Made by a program: the position numbers and the translations under genes | Notes under the pieces: model-generated | Told to the model about the DNA's origin: nothing | Seen by the model: the letters and a program-made list of their open reading frames with translations, nothing else | Database searches by the model: none | Assembly: GCA_021808185.1 (NCBI GenBank) | Contig: JAKBCB010000143.1 | Coordinates: forward strand, 1 to 8,658 | Direction: 5' to 3' | From: Pseudomonadota bacterium | GTDB lineage: Bacteria > Pseudomonadota > Alphaproteobacteria > Acetobacterales > Acetobacteraceae | Length of the DNA: 8,658 nt | In this document: positions 1-6,065 of the stretch, piece by piece | How positions within the stretch are numbered: the first letter of the stretch is position 1 | Layout of the letters: each line of letters begins with the position of its first letter

Positions 1-1
1 G

Positions 2-142
2 GACGCCCACAAGGCGGCCGTGACCGGCGACACGGTTGGTGATCCGTACAAGGACACCGCCGGGCCGGCGGTGAACCCGATGATCAAGATCACCAACATC
101 GTCGCCCTGCTGCTGCTGGCGATTCTGGCCAGCATCGGCTGA
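2..142 (+). CDS. hppA: Membrane-bound proton-translocating pyrophosphatase, C-terminal 46 residues (5' end outside window)
   Basis: Only the last 46 codons are present, ending in TGA. The fragment contains the segment GDTVGDPYKDTAGPAVNPMI, which is highly conserved at the C-terminus of membrane H+-pyrophosphatases. There it carries acidic and lysine residues of the pyrophosphate-binding site at the cytoplasmic face. It is followed by a final hydrophobic helix (TNIVALLLLAILASIG), as expected for the last transmembrane segment. The family hydrolyses pyrophosphate to pump H+ (some members Na+) across the inner membrane. Ion specificity and K+ dependence cannot be judged from this piece. The gene converges on the polyol operon with 40 bases between the two stop codons. 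Confidence 0.93.
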   Translation, partial: DAHKAAVTGDTVGDPYKDTAGPAVNPMIKITNIVALLLLAILASIG

Positions 143-150
143 GGCAACGC

Positions 151-174
151 GGGGCGGGCCGCGAGGCCCGCCCC
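151..174. terminator. Perfect 10-bp GC hairpin between convergent genes
   Basis: Arms GGGGCGGGCC (151-160) and GGCCCGCCCC (165-174) are exact reverse complements around a 4-base loop. The hairpin sits between the stop of the pyrophosphatase gene (142) and the stop of the convergent sorbitol dehydrogenase gene (183). It can fold in RNA from either strand, so a shared bidirectional terminator is the natural reading. No T-run follows on either side, so termination strength is an inference. Confidence 0.7.
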
Positions 175-182
175 ACCCGCGG

Positions 183-953
183 TCAGCTCATCCAGTTGCC
201 GCCATCGACGTTCAGGGTCTGGGCGACGATGTAGTCGGCATCGGCGCTGGCGAGGAACACGGCCGCGCCCACCATGTCGTCCGGGCGGCCCATCCGGCCA
301 TACGGCACGGCCAGACCGACCTGTTTCTTCTTCTCGCCGAGCGGCAGGTTCTCGTATTTCGCGAACAGTGAATCGACGTCGTCCCACATCGGCGTATCGA
401 CCACACCGGGGGCGATGCCGTTGACGTTGATGCGCTGCTTCGCCAGCGCCAGACCCGCGCTCTGCGTCAGGCTGATCACGGCGGCCTTGGAGGCGCAGTA
501 GACGGCGACCAGCGGCTCCCCCCGCCGCCCGGCCTGGGAGGCGAAGTTGACGATCTTGCCGCCCTCCCCCTGCTTCACCATCTGCCGCGCCACCGCCTGC
601 AAGGTGAACAGCAGCCCCTCGACATTCACCGCGAACACGCGGTGATAGCTGTCGCGGGCAACGTCCAGCAGCGGCCCCATGTCGAACACGCCGGCATTGT
701 TCACCAGCACGTCGATCCGTCCGGCCTCGCGCACCACCGCCGCGACCATCGCATCGATCGAGTCCTGCCGCGTCACGTCCAGCCCGACACCGATCGCGCC
801 GCGGCCGATCTGCTGCGCCACGCCGCGGCACTCCGCCTCCGACAGGTCGGCGACGACGACGCGCGCGCCTTCATCGGCGTAGCGCTCGGCGATGGCGCGC
901 CCGATGCCGCGCGCGCCCCCGGTGACGACCGCGACCTTGCCCTGCAATTTCAT
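183..953 (-). CDS. polS: Sorbitol (L-iditol/galactitol-type) dehydrogenase, short-chain dehydrogenase of PolS/SmoS type
   Basis: This 256-residue protein is a classical short-chain dehydrogenase/reductase. The cofactor motif TGGARGIG is at residues 11-18, and Asp36 at the end of beta-2 (VVVADL) favours NAD over NADP. NNAG is at 85-88. The catalytic set is Asn110, Ser139, Tyr152 and Lys156 (YCASK). Recalled resemblance to the Rhodobacter SmoS/PolS sorbitol dehydrogenase is strong over the whole length, including the SQAGRRGE segment, YENLP-GEKK in the substrate loop, and the C-terminus YIVAQT-NVDGGNWMS. That enzyme oxidises D-sorbitol to fructose and also accepts galactitol and L-iditol. I chose the ATG at 953 over an upstream in-frame start at 986. 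The ATG has AGGG 8 bases upstream and lies 10 bases after the preceding stop, while 986 would overlap that gene and add a non-family N-terminus. It is the last gene of the operon. The substrate is inferred by family. Confidence 0.9.
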   Translation of the reverse strand: MKLQGKVAVVTGGARGIGRAIAERYADEGARVVVADLSEAECRGVAQQIGRGAIGVGLDVTRQDSIDAMVAAVVREAGRIDVLVNNAGVFDMGPLLDVARDSYHRVFAVNVEGLLFTLQAVARQMVKQGEGGKIVNFASQAGRRGEPLVAVYCASKAAVISLTQSAGLALAKQRINVNGIAPGVVDTPMWDDVDSLFAKYENLPLGEKKKQVGLAVPYGRMGRPDDMVGAAVFLASADADYIVAQTLNVDGGNWMS

Positions 954-963
954 GGCGAAGACC

Positions 964-1734
964 CTACCAGCAGCAGTATCCGCCATCCGCCAGCACGATG
1001 CTGCCGGTCATCAGGCTGGACGCATCGGAGGCCAGGAACAGCACGACGGAGGCGATCTCCTCCGGCTGGCCGACCCGGCCCATCGGGGTCATTTCCAGCC
1101 AGACCTTCGCAAGCTCGGCGTCTTCCATGCCGAACTTGGTCAGCGGCGTCTCGATATAGGTCGGCGCCACCGCGTTGACCCGCACGCCGCGATCCGCCCA
1201 TTCGGCGGCGAGCGAGCGTGTCAGGTGATGCACCCCGGCCTTGGAGGCGTTGTAGAACGCCTGCTCCTGCGGCTTGTTGACGATGAAGCCGGACATCGAG
1301 CCGATATTGACGATGGCGCCCTGCTTGCGCGCGAGCATCCGCCGCCCGAACTCACGGCAGCACCAGAACACGCCGTCCAGGTTGACCGACATGTGGAAGC
1401 GCCAGTGCTCGTCGGAGGTATCCTCCGCCCGCACGTCGCTTTTCGCGACGCCGGCATTGTTCACCAGCGCCTGCACGCCGCCGCTGCGGTCCAGCCGCTC
1501 GGCCAGCGCCGCGACGCCGGTGGAATCGGTCACGTCGAGTTTCTCGCCCTCGGCGGTGATGCCGAGCTTCTGCAACTGCTGCACCGCGTTCTGCACGCGG
1601 TCGGGCATCATGTCGGCGACGACCACCCGCGCCCCGGCCTCACCGAGCGCCTGCGCGCAGGAAAAACCAATCCCCTGACCGCCGCCGGTCACGACCGCGG
1701 TGCGCCCCTTGAGGTTGAACTTCTCCAGATACAT
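964..1734 (-). CDS. NAD-dependent polyol dehydrogenase, short-chain type (galactitol / D-arabinitol 2-dehydrogenase-like)
   Basis: This is a second 256-residue short-chain dehydrogenase, divergent from its neighbour. TGGGQGIG is at residues 16-23, Asp41 (VVVADMM) points to NAD, and NNAG is at 92-95. The catalytic set is Asn118, Ser146 (GSMSG), Tyr161 and Lys165 (YNASK). The stretch IVNIGSMSGFIVNKPQ, the MTPMGR segment and the DGGYCCW C-terminus resemble Rhodobacter galactitol dehydrogenase and yeast D-arabinitol 2-dehydrogenases (recalled, not searched). It probably oxidises a hexitol or pentitol to a ketose, but the exact substrate is open. A TTG at 1740 would also open this frame, but it lies one base from the Shine-Dalgarno sequence. 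The ATG at 1734 has GGGAGG at a 7-base distance and is preferred. The gene sits 12 bases after the permease stop, where the Rhodobacter operon has the ABC ATPase smoK. Confidence 0.85.
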   Translation of the reverse strand: MYLEKFNLKGRTAVVTGGGQGIGFSCAQALGEAGARVVVADMMPDRVQNAVQQLQKLGITAEGEKLDVTDSTGVAALAERLDRSGGVQALVNNAGVAKSDVRAEDTSDEHWRFHMSVNLDGVFWCCREFGRRMLARKQGAIVNIGSMSGFIVNKPQEQAFYNASKAGVHHLTRSLAAEWADRGVRVNAVAPTYIETPLTKFGMEDAELAKVWLEMTPMGRVGQPEEIASVVLFLASDASSLMTGSIVLADGGYCCW

Positions 1735-1741
1735 CGGCAAT

Positions 1742-1747
1742 CCTCCC
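1742..1747 (-). promoter_or_regulatory. Shine-Dalgarno GGGAGG overlapping the upstream stop codon
   Basis: On the minus strand the permease gene stops with TAG, and the last G of that stop is the first G of GGGAGG. This is the ribosome binding site of the second short-chain dehydrogenase, 7 bases before its ATG. It fixes the start at 1734 rather than the TTG at 1740. Terminating ribosomes would sit on the next initiation site, which suggests coupled translation. Confidence 0.75.
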
Positions 1748-2568
1748 TATTTCACCGCGCCGAAGGTCAGGCCGCGCACCAGTTGCCGCTGGCTGATCCA
1801 GCCGAACACCAGGATCGGTGCGATCGCCATGGTCGATGCCGCGGACAGCTTCGCCCAGAACAGGCCTTCCGGCGCGGAGAAGCTGGCGATGAAGGCGGTC
1901 AGCGGCGCCGCGTTGTGCGCCGTCAGATTGAGGCTCCAGAACGCTTCGTTCCACGCCAGGATGATGTTGAGCAGCGCGGTGGAGGCGATGCCGGGCAACA
2001 CCAGAGGCAGCAGCACGGAGAAGATGGTCTGGCTCACGTTGGCGCCATCGATGCGGCTCGCCTCGATGATCGCCTTCGGGGTTTCCTTGAAGAAGGTGAA
2101 CAGCATCCAGACCACGATCGGCAGGTTCATCAGCGTGTAGATGATGACCAGCGAGGTGCGCGTGTCCAGCAGATCGACATCGCGGGCGAACAGGTAGATG
2201 GGCACCAGCACGCCGACCGGCGGCAGCATCTTGGTGGACAGCATCCACAGCAGCGTGCCGCGCGTCCGCTCGGTGGGATAGAACGCCATGCCGAACGCCG
2301 CCGGCACCGCGAGCAGCACGGCGAGCACGGTCGAACCGAAGGAGACGATGACGCTGTTGAGCGCGAATGACAGGTAGTCCGCGCGCTGCAGGATGTCGCG
2401 ATAGTTCTCCAGCGTCGGCGTGAAGATCAGTTCCGGCGGGGTCGCGATGGCCTCGACCTCGGTCTTGAAGCTGGCCAGGAACATCCAGAAGATCGGGAAG
2501 AACATCAGCAGCGCCGCCAGCCAGGCGAAGGTGCCGGCGATCGGCTGCGTCCGGTTGCGCGCGCTCAT
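1747..2568 (-). CDS. smoG: Polyol ABC transporter permease, MalG/SmoG type
   Basis: This 273-residue inner-membrane protein is of the binding-protein-dependent permease family (MalG side). Hydrophobic segments are visible near residues 13-33, 70-96, 107-128, 138-160, 183-205 and 243-258, consistent with six membrane helices. The cytoplasmic EAA loop that docks the ATPase is intact: EASRIDGA at 169-176 with LP at 187-188. The C-terminus (QRQLVRGLTFGAVK) is typical of the family. The start ATG at 2568 overlaps the preceding permease stop as ATGA, and AGAGG lies 8 bases upstream. The open frame continues far upstream of 2568, but that extension is read across the other permease and binding-protein genes in a wrong frame and is not part of this protein. 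Its partners are the other permease and the binding protein. The ATPase is not in the window. Confidence 0.9.
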   Translation of the reverse strand: MSARNRTQPIAGTFAWLAALLMFFPIFWMFLASFKTEVEAIATPPELIFTPTLENYRDILQRADYLSFALNSVIVSFGSTVLAVLLAVPAAFGMAFYPTERTRGTLLWMLSTKMLPPVGVLVPIYLFARDVDLLDTRTSLVIIYTLMNLPIVVWMLFTFFKETPKAIIEASRIDGANVSQTIFSVLLPLVLPGIASTALLNIILAWNEAFWSLNLTAHNAAPLTAFIASFSAPEGLFWAKLSAASTMAIAPILVFGWISQRQLVRGLTFGAVK

Positions 2569-3485
2569 ATGTCGAGCCTCTTGCCGATCGCGCGGACCAG
2601 GAAGGCCGCGAGCACGTTGGCGAGGATGATGGCGATCACGCCGGCGGCCGAGGCACCGCCGACATTGTAGGCCAGCAGCGCCCGCTCGTAGATCAGGAAG
2701 GTCAGGTTGGTGGTCGCGATGCCCGGGCCGCCGGAGGTGGTGACGTAGATCTCCGCGAAGATGCCGAGCAGGAAGATCGTCTCCATCAGCACCACGACCG
2801 AGGCGGCGCGTCCCATGTGCGGCACCTCGATGAACAGGAAGGTGCGGATCGGCCCGGCGCCGTCGATATTCGCCGCCTCCCGCGTTTCCTCGTCCAAGGA
2901 TTGCAGCGCGGTCAGCAGGATCAGGAAGGCGAACGGCAGCCACTGCCATGCAACGATGATGACGACCGAGGTCAGCGGCCAGTCGGTGAAGAAATCGACC
3001 ACCCCGAGGCCGAGGCTCCGCGTGACCCAGGCGATGAACCCGTTCACCGGATGCATCAGCAGATTCTTCCAGATCAGCGCGCTGACCGTGGGCATCACGA
3101 AGAACGGCGAGATCATCAGTACGCGGGCGATGCTGCGCCCGGGAAACCGCGTTTCGAACAGGGAGGCGAGGATGCAGCCGAGGCCGACGGTGATCACCAG
3201 CACCTCGACCACCAGGGCGACCGAGACGAACAGCGAATGCAGCAGCGCCGGATCGGCGAACAGGAAGCGGTAGTTGGCGAAGCCGGCGAAGCCGTGGATC
3301 GCCGGATTGAGCAAATTGTAGCGCAGCACGCTGAACCACAGCGTCGCCGCGAGCGGCACCAGCGAGAAGATCAGCAGCAGGACGACCGAGGGGGCGACAA
3401 GGGGGAGCGTGTTCACCGCGCCGCCGCTGGTCCGGCTGCGCCGTGTGCGGGGCGTCGGCAGCCTGGTCACCGCCGTGGTGCTCAT
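2565..3485 (-). CDS. smoF: Polyol ABC transporter permease, MalF/SmoF type
   Basis: This 306-residue inner-membrane permease pairs with the SmoG-type protein. The arginine-rich N-terminus (residues 8-18) precedes a first helix at about 27-50. Further hydrophobic segments are near 84-110, 121-142, 170-195, 226-248 and 275-299. The EAA loop EAANIDGAG (203-211) with EVP at 220-222 is the contact for an ABC ATPase. The start ATG at 3485 has GGAGG (3494-3498) at an 8-base distance. It shares ATGA with the downstream permease gene, so the two subunits are probably made at equal levels by translational coupling. It follows the binding-protein gene after a 63-base gap that holds a large palindrome. 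Assignment to sorbitol/mannitol import comes from gene context and similarity to the SmoEFG system. Substrate is not determined by the permease sequence. Confidence 0.9.
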   Translation of the reverse strand: MSTTAVTRLPTPRTRRSRTSGGAVNTLPLVAPSVVLLLIFSLVPLAATLWFSVLRYNLLNPAIHGFAGFANYRFLFADPALLHSLFVSVALVVEVLVITVGLGCILASLFETRFPGRSIARVLMISPFFVMPTVSALIWKNLLMHPVNGFIAWVTRSLGLGVVDFFTDWPLTSVVIIVAWQWLPFAFLILLTALQSLDEETREAANIDGAGPIRTFLFIEVPHMGRAASVVVLMETIFLLGIFAEIYVTTSGGPGIATTNLTFLIYERALLAYNVGGASAAGVIAIILANVLAAFLVRAIGKRLDI

Positions 3486-3508
3486 CGTGGTTCCCTCCCC
3501 GGGCGGGC

Positions 3509-3538
3509 GACGGTCCGGAGCCGCGGCTCCGGACCGTC
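3509..3538 (-). promoter_or_regulatory. 30-base perfect palindrome (intercistronic hairpin) between binding-protein and permease genes
   Basis: Arms GACGGTCCGGAGCC (3509-3522) and GGCTCCGGACCGTC (3525-3538) are exact reverse complements around a central GC. The whole 30 bases therefore form one unbroken palindrome. It begins 10 bases past the binding-protein stop codon (minus strand) and ends 23 bases before the permease ATG, with no T-run after it. In many binding-protein operons (the malE-malF region is the model) such a hairpin protects the upstream message from 3' decay or partly terminates transcription. Either effect gives excess binding protein over membrane subunits. That role is inferred here. 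The palindrome itself is directly visible. Confidence 0.75.
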
Positions 3539-3548
3539 CTGCGGCCCG

Positions 3549-4856
3549 CTACTGGATGTAGCCGGCCTGCTCCATCGTGCTCTTCACCGAGGCCTGCGCC
3601 TGCTTCAGCGCCTCGTCCACGCTCATCTGGCCGGCGAGTGCCGCGGAGATGAGCTGGCCGACCTGCGTGCCCATCGCCTGGAACTCGGGGATGGCGACGT
3701 ACTGGATGCCGGTATAGGGCACCGGATCCTTGGTCGGGTGGGTGATGTCGGCGGACAGGATCGCGTTCTTCACCGTCTCGGCGAACGGCGCGGCCTTCAG
3801 GTATTCGGGGTTGGCGTAGGTGGACTGCCGCGTGCCCGGAGGTGCGACGGTCCAGCCATCCGTCTCGCCGACCGTCTTGACGTAGTCCTTGGAGGTCGCC
3901 CAGGCGAGGAAGTCCTTGGCGGCCTTGGCATTCTTGGAGCTGGACGGAACCGCCAGCGCCCACGACCAGAACCAGCCGTTGCCGTGGTCGGTCACTTCCT
4001 TCGGCGCGGCGGTGAAGCCGGTCACGTCGGCAACCTGGCTCTTGGACTTGTCATAGACCATGCCGGCGGCGACGGTCGCGTCGATCCACATGGCGCAGTG
4101 GCCGGTGGTGAACAGCGCCAGATTCTCGTTGAAGCCGTTGCTGGTGGCGCCGGGCGGGCCGTCGCGGTGCATCAGATCGACGTAGAAGGTAACGGCCTTC
4201 TTCCATTCTGGTGAGGTGAGCTGCGGGTTCCACTTCATGTCGAACCAGCGCCCGCCGAAGGCGTTCACGGCGGTATCCAGGAACGCCATGTTCTCGCCCC
4301 AGCCGGCCTTGCCGCGCAGGCAGATGCCGTATTTCTCGTGCGCCTTGTCGGTCAGCTTGTCGGCGAACTGGGCGATCTGGTCGTAGGTCGGGTGGTCGGG
4401 CATCTTCAGCCCGGCCTTCTCGAACTCGTCCTTGCGATAGAAGGTGAACGAGCTTTCGGCATAGAACGGCACTGCATAGAGCTTGCCGCCGGTCGACAGC
4501 GCGTCGCGCACGCCCTTGAAGATGTCGTTGTAATCGTAGGACGCGGGGAAGTCATCGAGCGGCAGCAGCCAGTTCTGCTTGCCCCAGATCGGCGTCTCGT
4601 AGCTGCCGATGGTCAGGATATCGAACTGTCCGCCCTTGGTCGCGATGTCGGTGGTGACCCGCTGGCGCAGGACATTCTCCTCCAGCACCACCCAGTTGAT
4701 CTTGTTTCCGGTCTTCTGTTCCCACTGCGGGGACAGTTTTTGCATCCGGATCATATCGGAATTGTTGACGGTCGCGATCGTGATGGTCGCCGCCGATGCC
4801 GCGCCCGCCGACAGGGCGAGCAAAGCGGCACCACACAGAAGGTGCCTCATTCGCAT
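3549..4856 (-). CDS. smoE: Periplasmic sorbitol/mannitol-type solute-binding protein of an ABC transporter
   Basis: This 435-residue family 1 solute-binding protein captures a polyol in the periplasm and delivers it to the two permeases. A Sec signal peptide is visible (basic MRMRH, hydrophobic core to about residue 19, A-S-A cleavage site at 20-22). The mature protein starts near ATITIATVNN. Diagnostic stretches shared with Rhodobacter SmoE, as recalled, include NNSDMIRMQKL (31-41), ENVLRQRVTTDIATKGGQ (60-77), the YGICLRGKAGWGENMAF region (176-192), NGFNENLALF (240-249), MWIDATVAA (256-264), and PVPYTGIQYVAIPEFQ (378-393). The ATG at 4856 was chosen over an in-frame start at 4895, because 4895 would put 13 extra residues before a normal signal peptide. 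AGAGG lies 11 bases before 4856. A nearby ATG at 4850 is also possible. Cys8 is not in a lipobox, so it is not a lipoprotein. The gene lies 60 bases after the regulator gene. Confidence 0.93.
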   Translation of the reverse strand: MRMRHLLCGAALLALSAGAASAATITIATVNNSDMIRMQKLSPQWEQKTGNKINWVVLEENVLRQRVTTDIATKGGQFDILTIGSYETPIWGKQNWLLPLDDFPASYDYNDIFKGVRDALSTGGKLYAVPFYAESSFTFYRKDEFEKAGLKMPDHPTYDQIAQFADKLTDKAHEKYGICLRGKAGWGENMAFLDTAVNAFGGRWFDMKWNPQLTSPEWKKAVTFYVDLMHRDGPPGATSNGFNENLALFTTGHCAMWIDATVAAGMVYDKSKSQVADVTGFTAAPKEVTDHGNGWFWSWALAVPSSSKNAKAAKDFLAWATSKDYVKTVGETDGWTVAPPGTRQSTYANPEYLKAAPFAETVKNAILSADITHPTKDPVPYTGIQYVAIPEFQAMGTQVGQLISAALAGQMSVDEALKQAQASVKSTMEQAGYIQ

Positions 4857-4916
4857 GGTTGCCGTTTCCTCTCCTGGCCCTTGCGCCGGGCGCATGCCCA
4901 GCCGCCGAGCAGATCA

Positions 4917-5918
4917 TCAAGAGTTCTCGCCGCTTGTCAAGTCGTTGCGCCCGCCCGCGAGCAGGCTGGCGGCGGTCGGCTCATCGGTGATGACGGCGTT
5001 GATGAGGCGCCCCTCCAGCGCCGCTTGCAGCGCCGCCACTTTCGCCGGCCCCGCCGCGACTCCCACAGTGATGCCGGCATGGGCGGATGTCACGGACAGC
5101 CCGGTCACACGTTCGTTGATGCCGCCGGTCAGCATCCTGCCGGCCGCGTCGAAGGCGAATCCGGCGATCTCCCCGGCGGCGCCGGCCTGCATGAGTTCGG
5201 TCAGCTCGCCGTCGGTGATGCAGCCGGTGGCATGGATCGGCGCCTGCCAGCCGACTTCGCCGATGCCGACCATCAGGAAACGCGATTCGGCATAGAGCGT
5301 GGTCAGGGTGTGGTAGGCCTGCTGGGATTGCAGCAGCCGCCGCTCCTCGAGCGTCGCCACCACCACCGGAAGCGGCATCGGGAAGCATTGCGCACCGGTG
5401 CGCTCGGCCAGTTGCATCACGGGTTCGGCGGCAATGGCGCGGCCGTCGCGGGCGATGATGCCGCAGAGCGAGAACACCTTGTGCTGCGGCACTGCCAGCG
5501 GCGACAGTTCGGCGGCGACGGCGCGCAACGTGCGGCCGGTGGAGACGCCCAGCACGATCGGCGCCTTCTGGCTGAACCAGCGTTCCAGCAGCCGCGCTCC
5601 TGCCACGGCAACGCCCGCAAGCGCGCCGGCCGGGCCGTCCTGCGGCACCACTTCGCACCCCCGCAGCCCGAAGCGCTGAGTCAGCGCCTCACCCAGCGCC
5701 ATGCAGGCGGCGATGGGGTGATCGACGCGGAACTTGATGAGTTTCTCCGCCAGGGCGAGCGACACCAGCCGCTGCGCCGCCTGGCGGGAGATGTTCAGGG
5801 CGGCGGCGATCTCATCCTGCGTGCGGCCACCGATATAATAGAGCCATGCCGCCCGCGCGGCCTGCTCCAGCCGCTCCTGCGGGTGCGCACGGCGGCCTGT
5901 TTCGGCATCGTCCGGCAT
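4917..5918 (-). CDS. SorC-family sugar-responsive transcriptional regulator
   Basis: The protein has 333 residues. An N-terminal helix-turn-helix spans about residues 20-62 (AAWLYYIGGRTQDEIAAALNIS then RQAAQRLVSLA). It is followed by the SorC/DeoR-type effector domain (about 66-325). The phosphosugar-site motif GVSTGRTL is at 124-131, a glycine-rich MVGIGEVGWQAP segment at 216-227, and a typical family C-terminal motif is at 302-321 (EGRLINAVITDEPTAASLL). SorC regulators bind a sugar or sugar phosphate and control adjacent polyol or sugar uptake genes. As the first gene of the operon it should respond to the polyol or its ketose phosphate and control its own transcription. The ATG at 5918 fits the family length but has no strong Shine-Dalgarno sequence. 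Two adjacent in-frame TGA stops end the gene. Whether it activates or represses cannot be told from sequence. Confidence 0.9.
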   Translation of the reverse strand: MPDDAETGRRAHPQERLEQAARAAWLYYIGGRTQDEIAAALNISRQAAQRLVSLALAEKLIKFRVDHPIAACMALGEALTQRFGLRGCEVVPQDGPAGALAGVAVAGARLLERWFSQKAPIVLGVSTGRTLRAVAAELSPLAVPQHKVFSLCGIIARDGRAIAAEPVMQLAERTGAQCFPMPLPVVVATLEERRLLQSQQAYHTLTTLYAESRFLMVGIGEVGWQAPIHATGCITDGELTELMQAGAAGEIAGFAFDAAGRMLTGGINERVTGLSVTSAHAGITVGVAAGPAKVAALQAALEGRLINAVITDEPTAASLLAGGRNDLTSGENS

Positions 5919-5920
5919 CG

Positions 5921-5957
5921 GGAAACTCGGGTAACTGGCGTATTTCCGCTCAGTCTA
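5921..5957 (-). promoter_or_regulatory. Candidate operon promoter and operator upstream of the SorC regulator
   Basis: Upstream of the regulator ATG (5918) the minus strand has TAGACT (5952-5957), a 4/6 match to the -10 consensus, but no convincing -35 box. Immediately downstream is a spaced dyad, GGAAA (5921-5925) and TTTCC (5943-5947), separated by 17 bases. A 10-base palindrome GGCAATTGCC lies at 5960-5969. This is the only sizeable non-coding gap ahead of the six-gene operon, so its promoter should be here. The exact elements are tentative. Confidence 0.3.
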
Positions 5958-5997
5958 GGGGCAATTGCCGCGGGCGCACAACCGACCCGAAACGCAG

Positions 5998-6021
5998 CCA
6001 GCCCGCCGAGGGGCGGGCTGG
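5998..6021 (-). terminator. Hairpin terminator downstream of the RTX-like gene
   Basis: Arms CCAGCCCGCC (5998-6007) and GGCGGGCTGG (6012-6021) are exact reverse complements with a 4-base loop, 45 bases past the stop of the RTX-like gene. On the minus strand the hairpin is followed by CTGCGTTTCGG, a weak T content. It separates that gene from the regulator-led polyol operon and makes the two separate transcription units. Confidence 0.6.
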
Positions 6022-6044
6022 TGCATGCGGCCGGAAGCCGGTGA

Positions 6045-6060
6045 CGGGGCGGATGCCCCG
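6045..6060 (-). terminator. Small hairpin directly after the RTX-like stop codon
   Basis: CGGGGC (6045-6050) and GCCCCG (6055-6060) form a 6-bp stem with a 4-base loop, starting 6 bases after the stop codon on the minus strand. It may be a first element of a double terminator with the stronger hairpin at 5998-6021. The stem is visible; the function is inferred. Confidence 0.35.
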
Positions 6061-6065
6061 CCCGG

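Noticed and set aside
892..2370. Long plus-strand frame of 492 codons opposite the dehydrogenase and permease genes
   Set aside because: It is an antisense shadow caused by GC-rich third positions. The composition is His/Arg/Gln-rich and no domain is visible, while the minus strand carries clear families.
2569..3963. Upstream extension of the smoG frame to give a 738-residue protein
   Set aside because: The extension is Arg/Gly/His-rich out-of-frame translation of the permease and binding-protein genes. Real smoG starts at the ATGA junction at 2568 with a Shine-Dalgarno-like AGAGG.
4827..4856. Lipoprotein signal (Cys8) in the binding protein
   Set aside because: The cysteine follows HLL very close to the N-terminus and is not in a lipobox. 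A normal A-S-A signal peptidase I site follows at residues 20-22.
2817..6044. Long plus-strand frames (465 and 568 codons) opposite permease, binding-protein and regulator genes
   Set aside because: They show the same antisense-shadow pattern, with low-complexity Arg/Gly/His content and no recognisable motifs.
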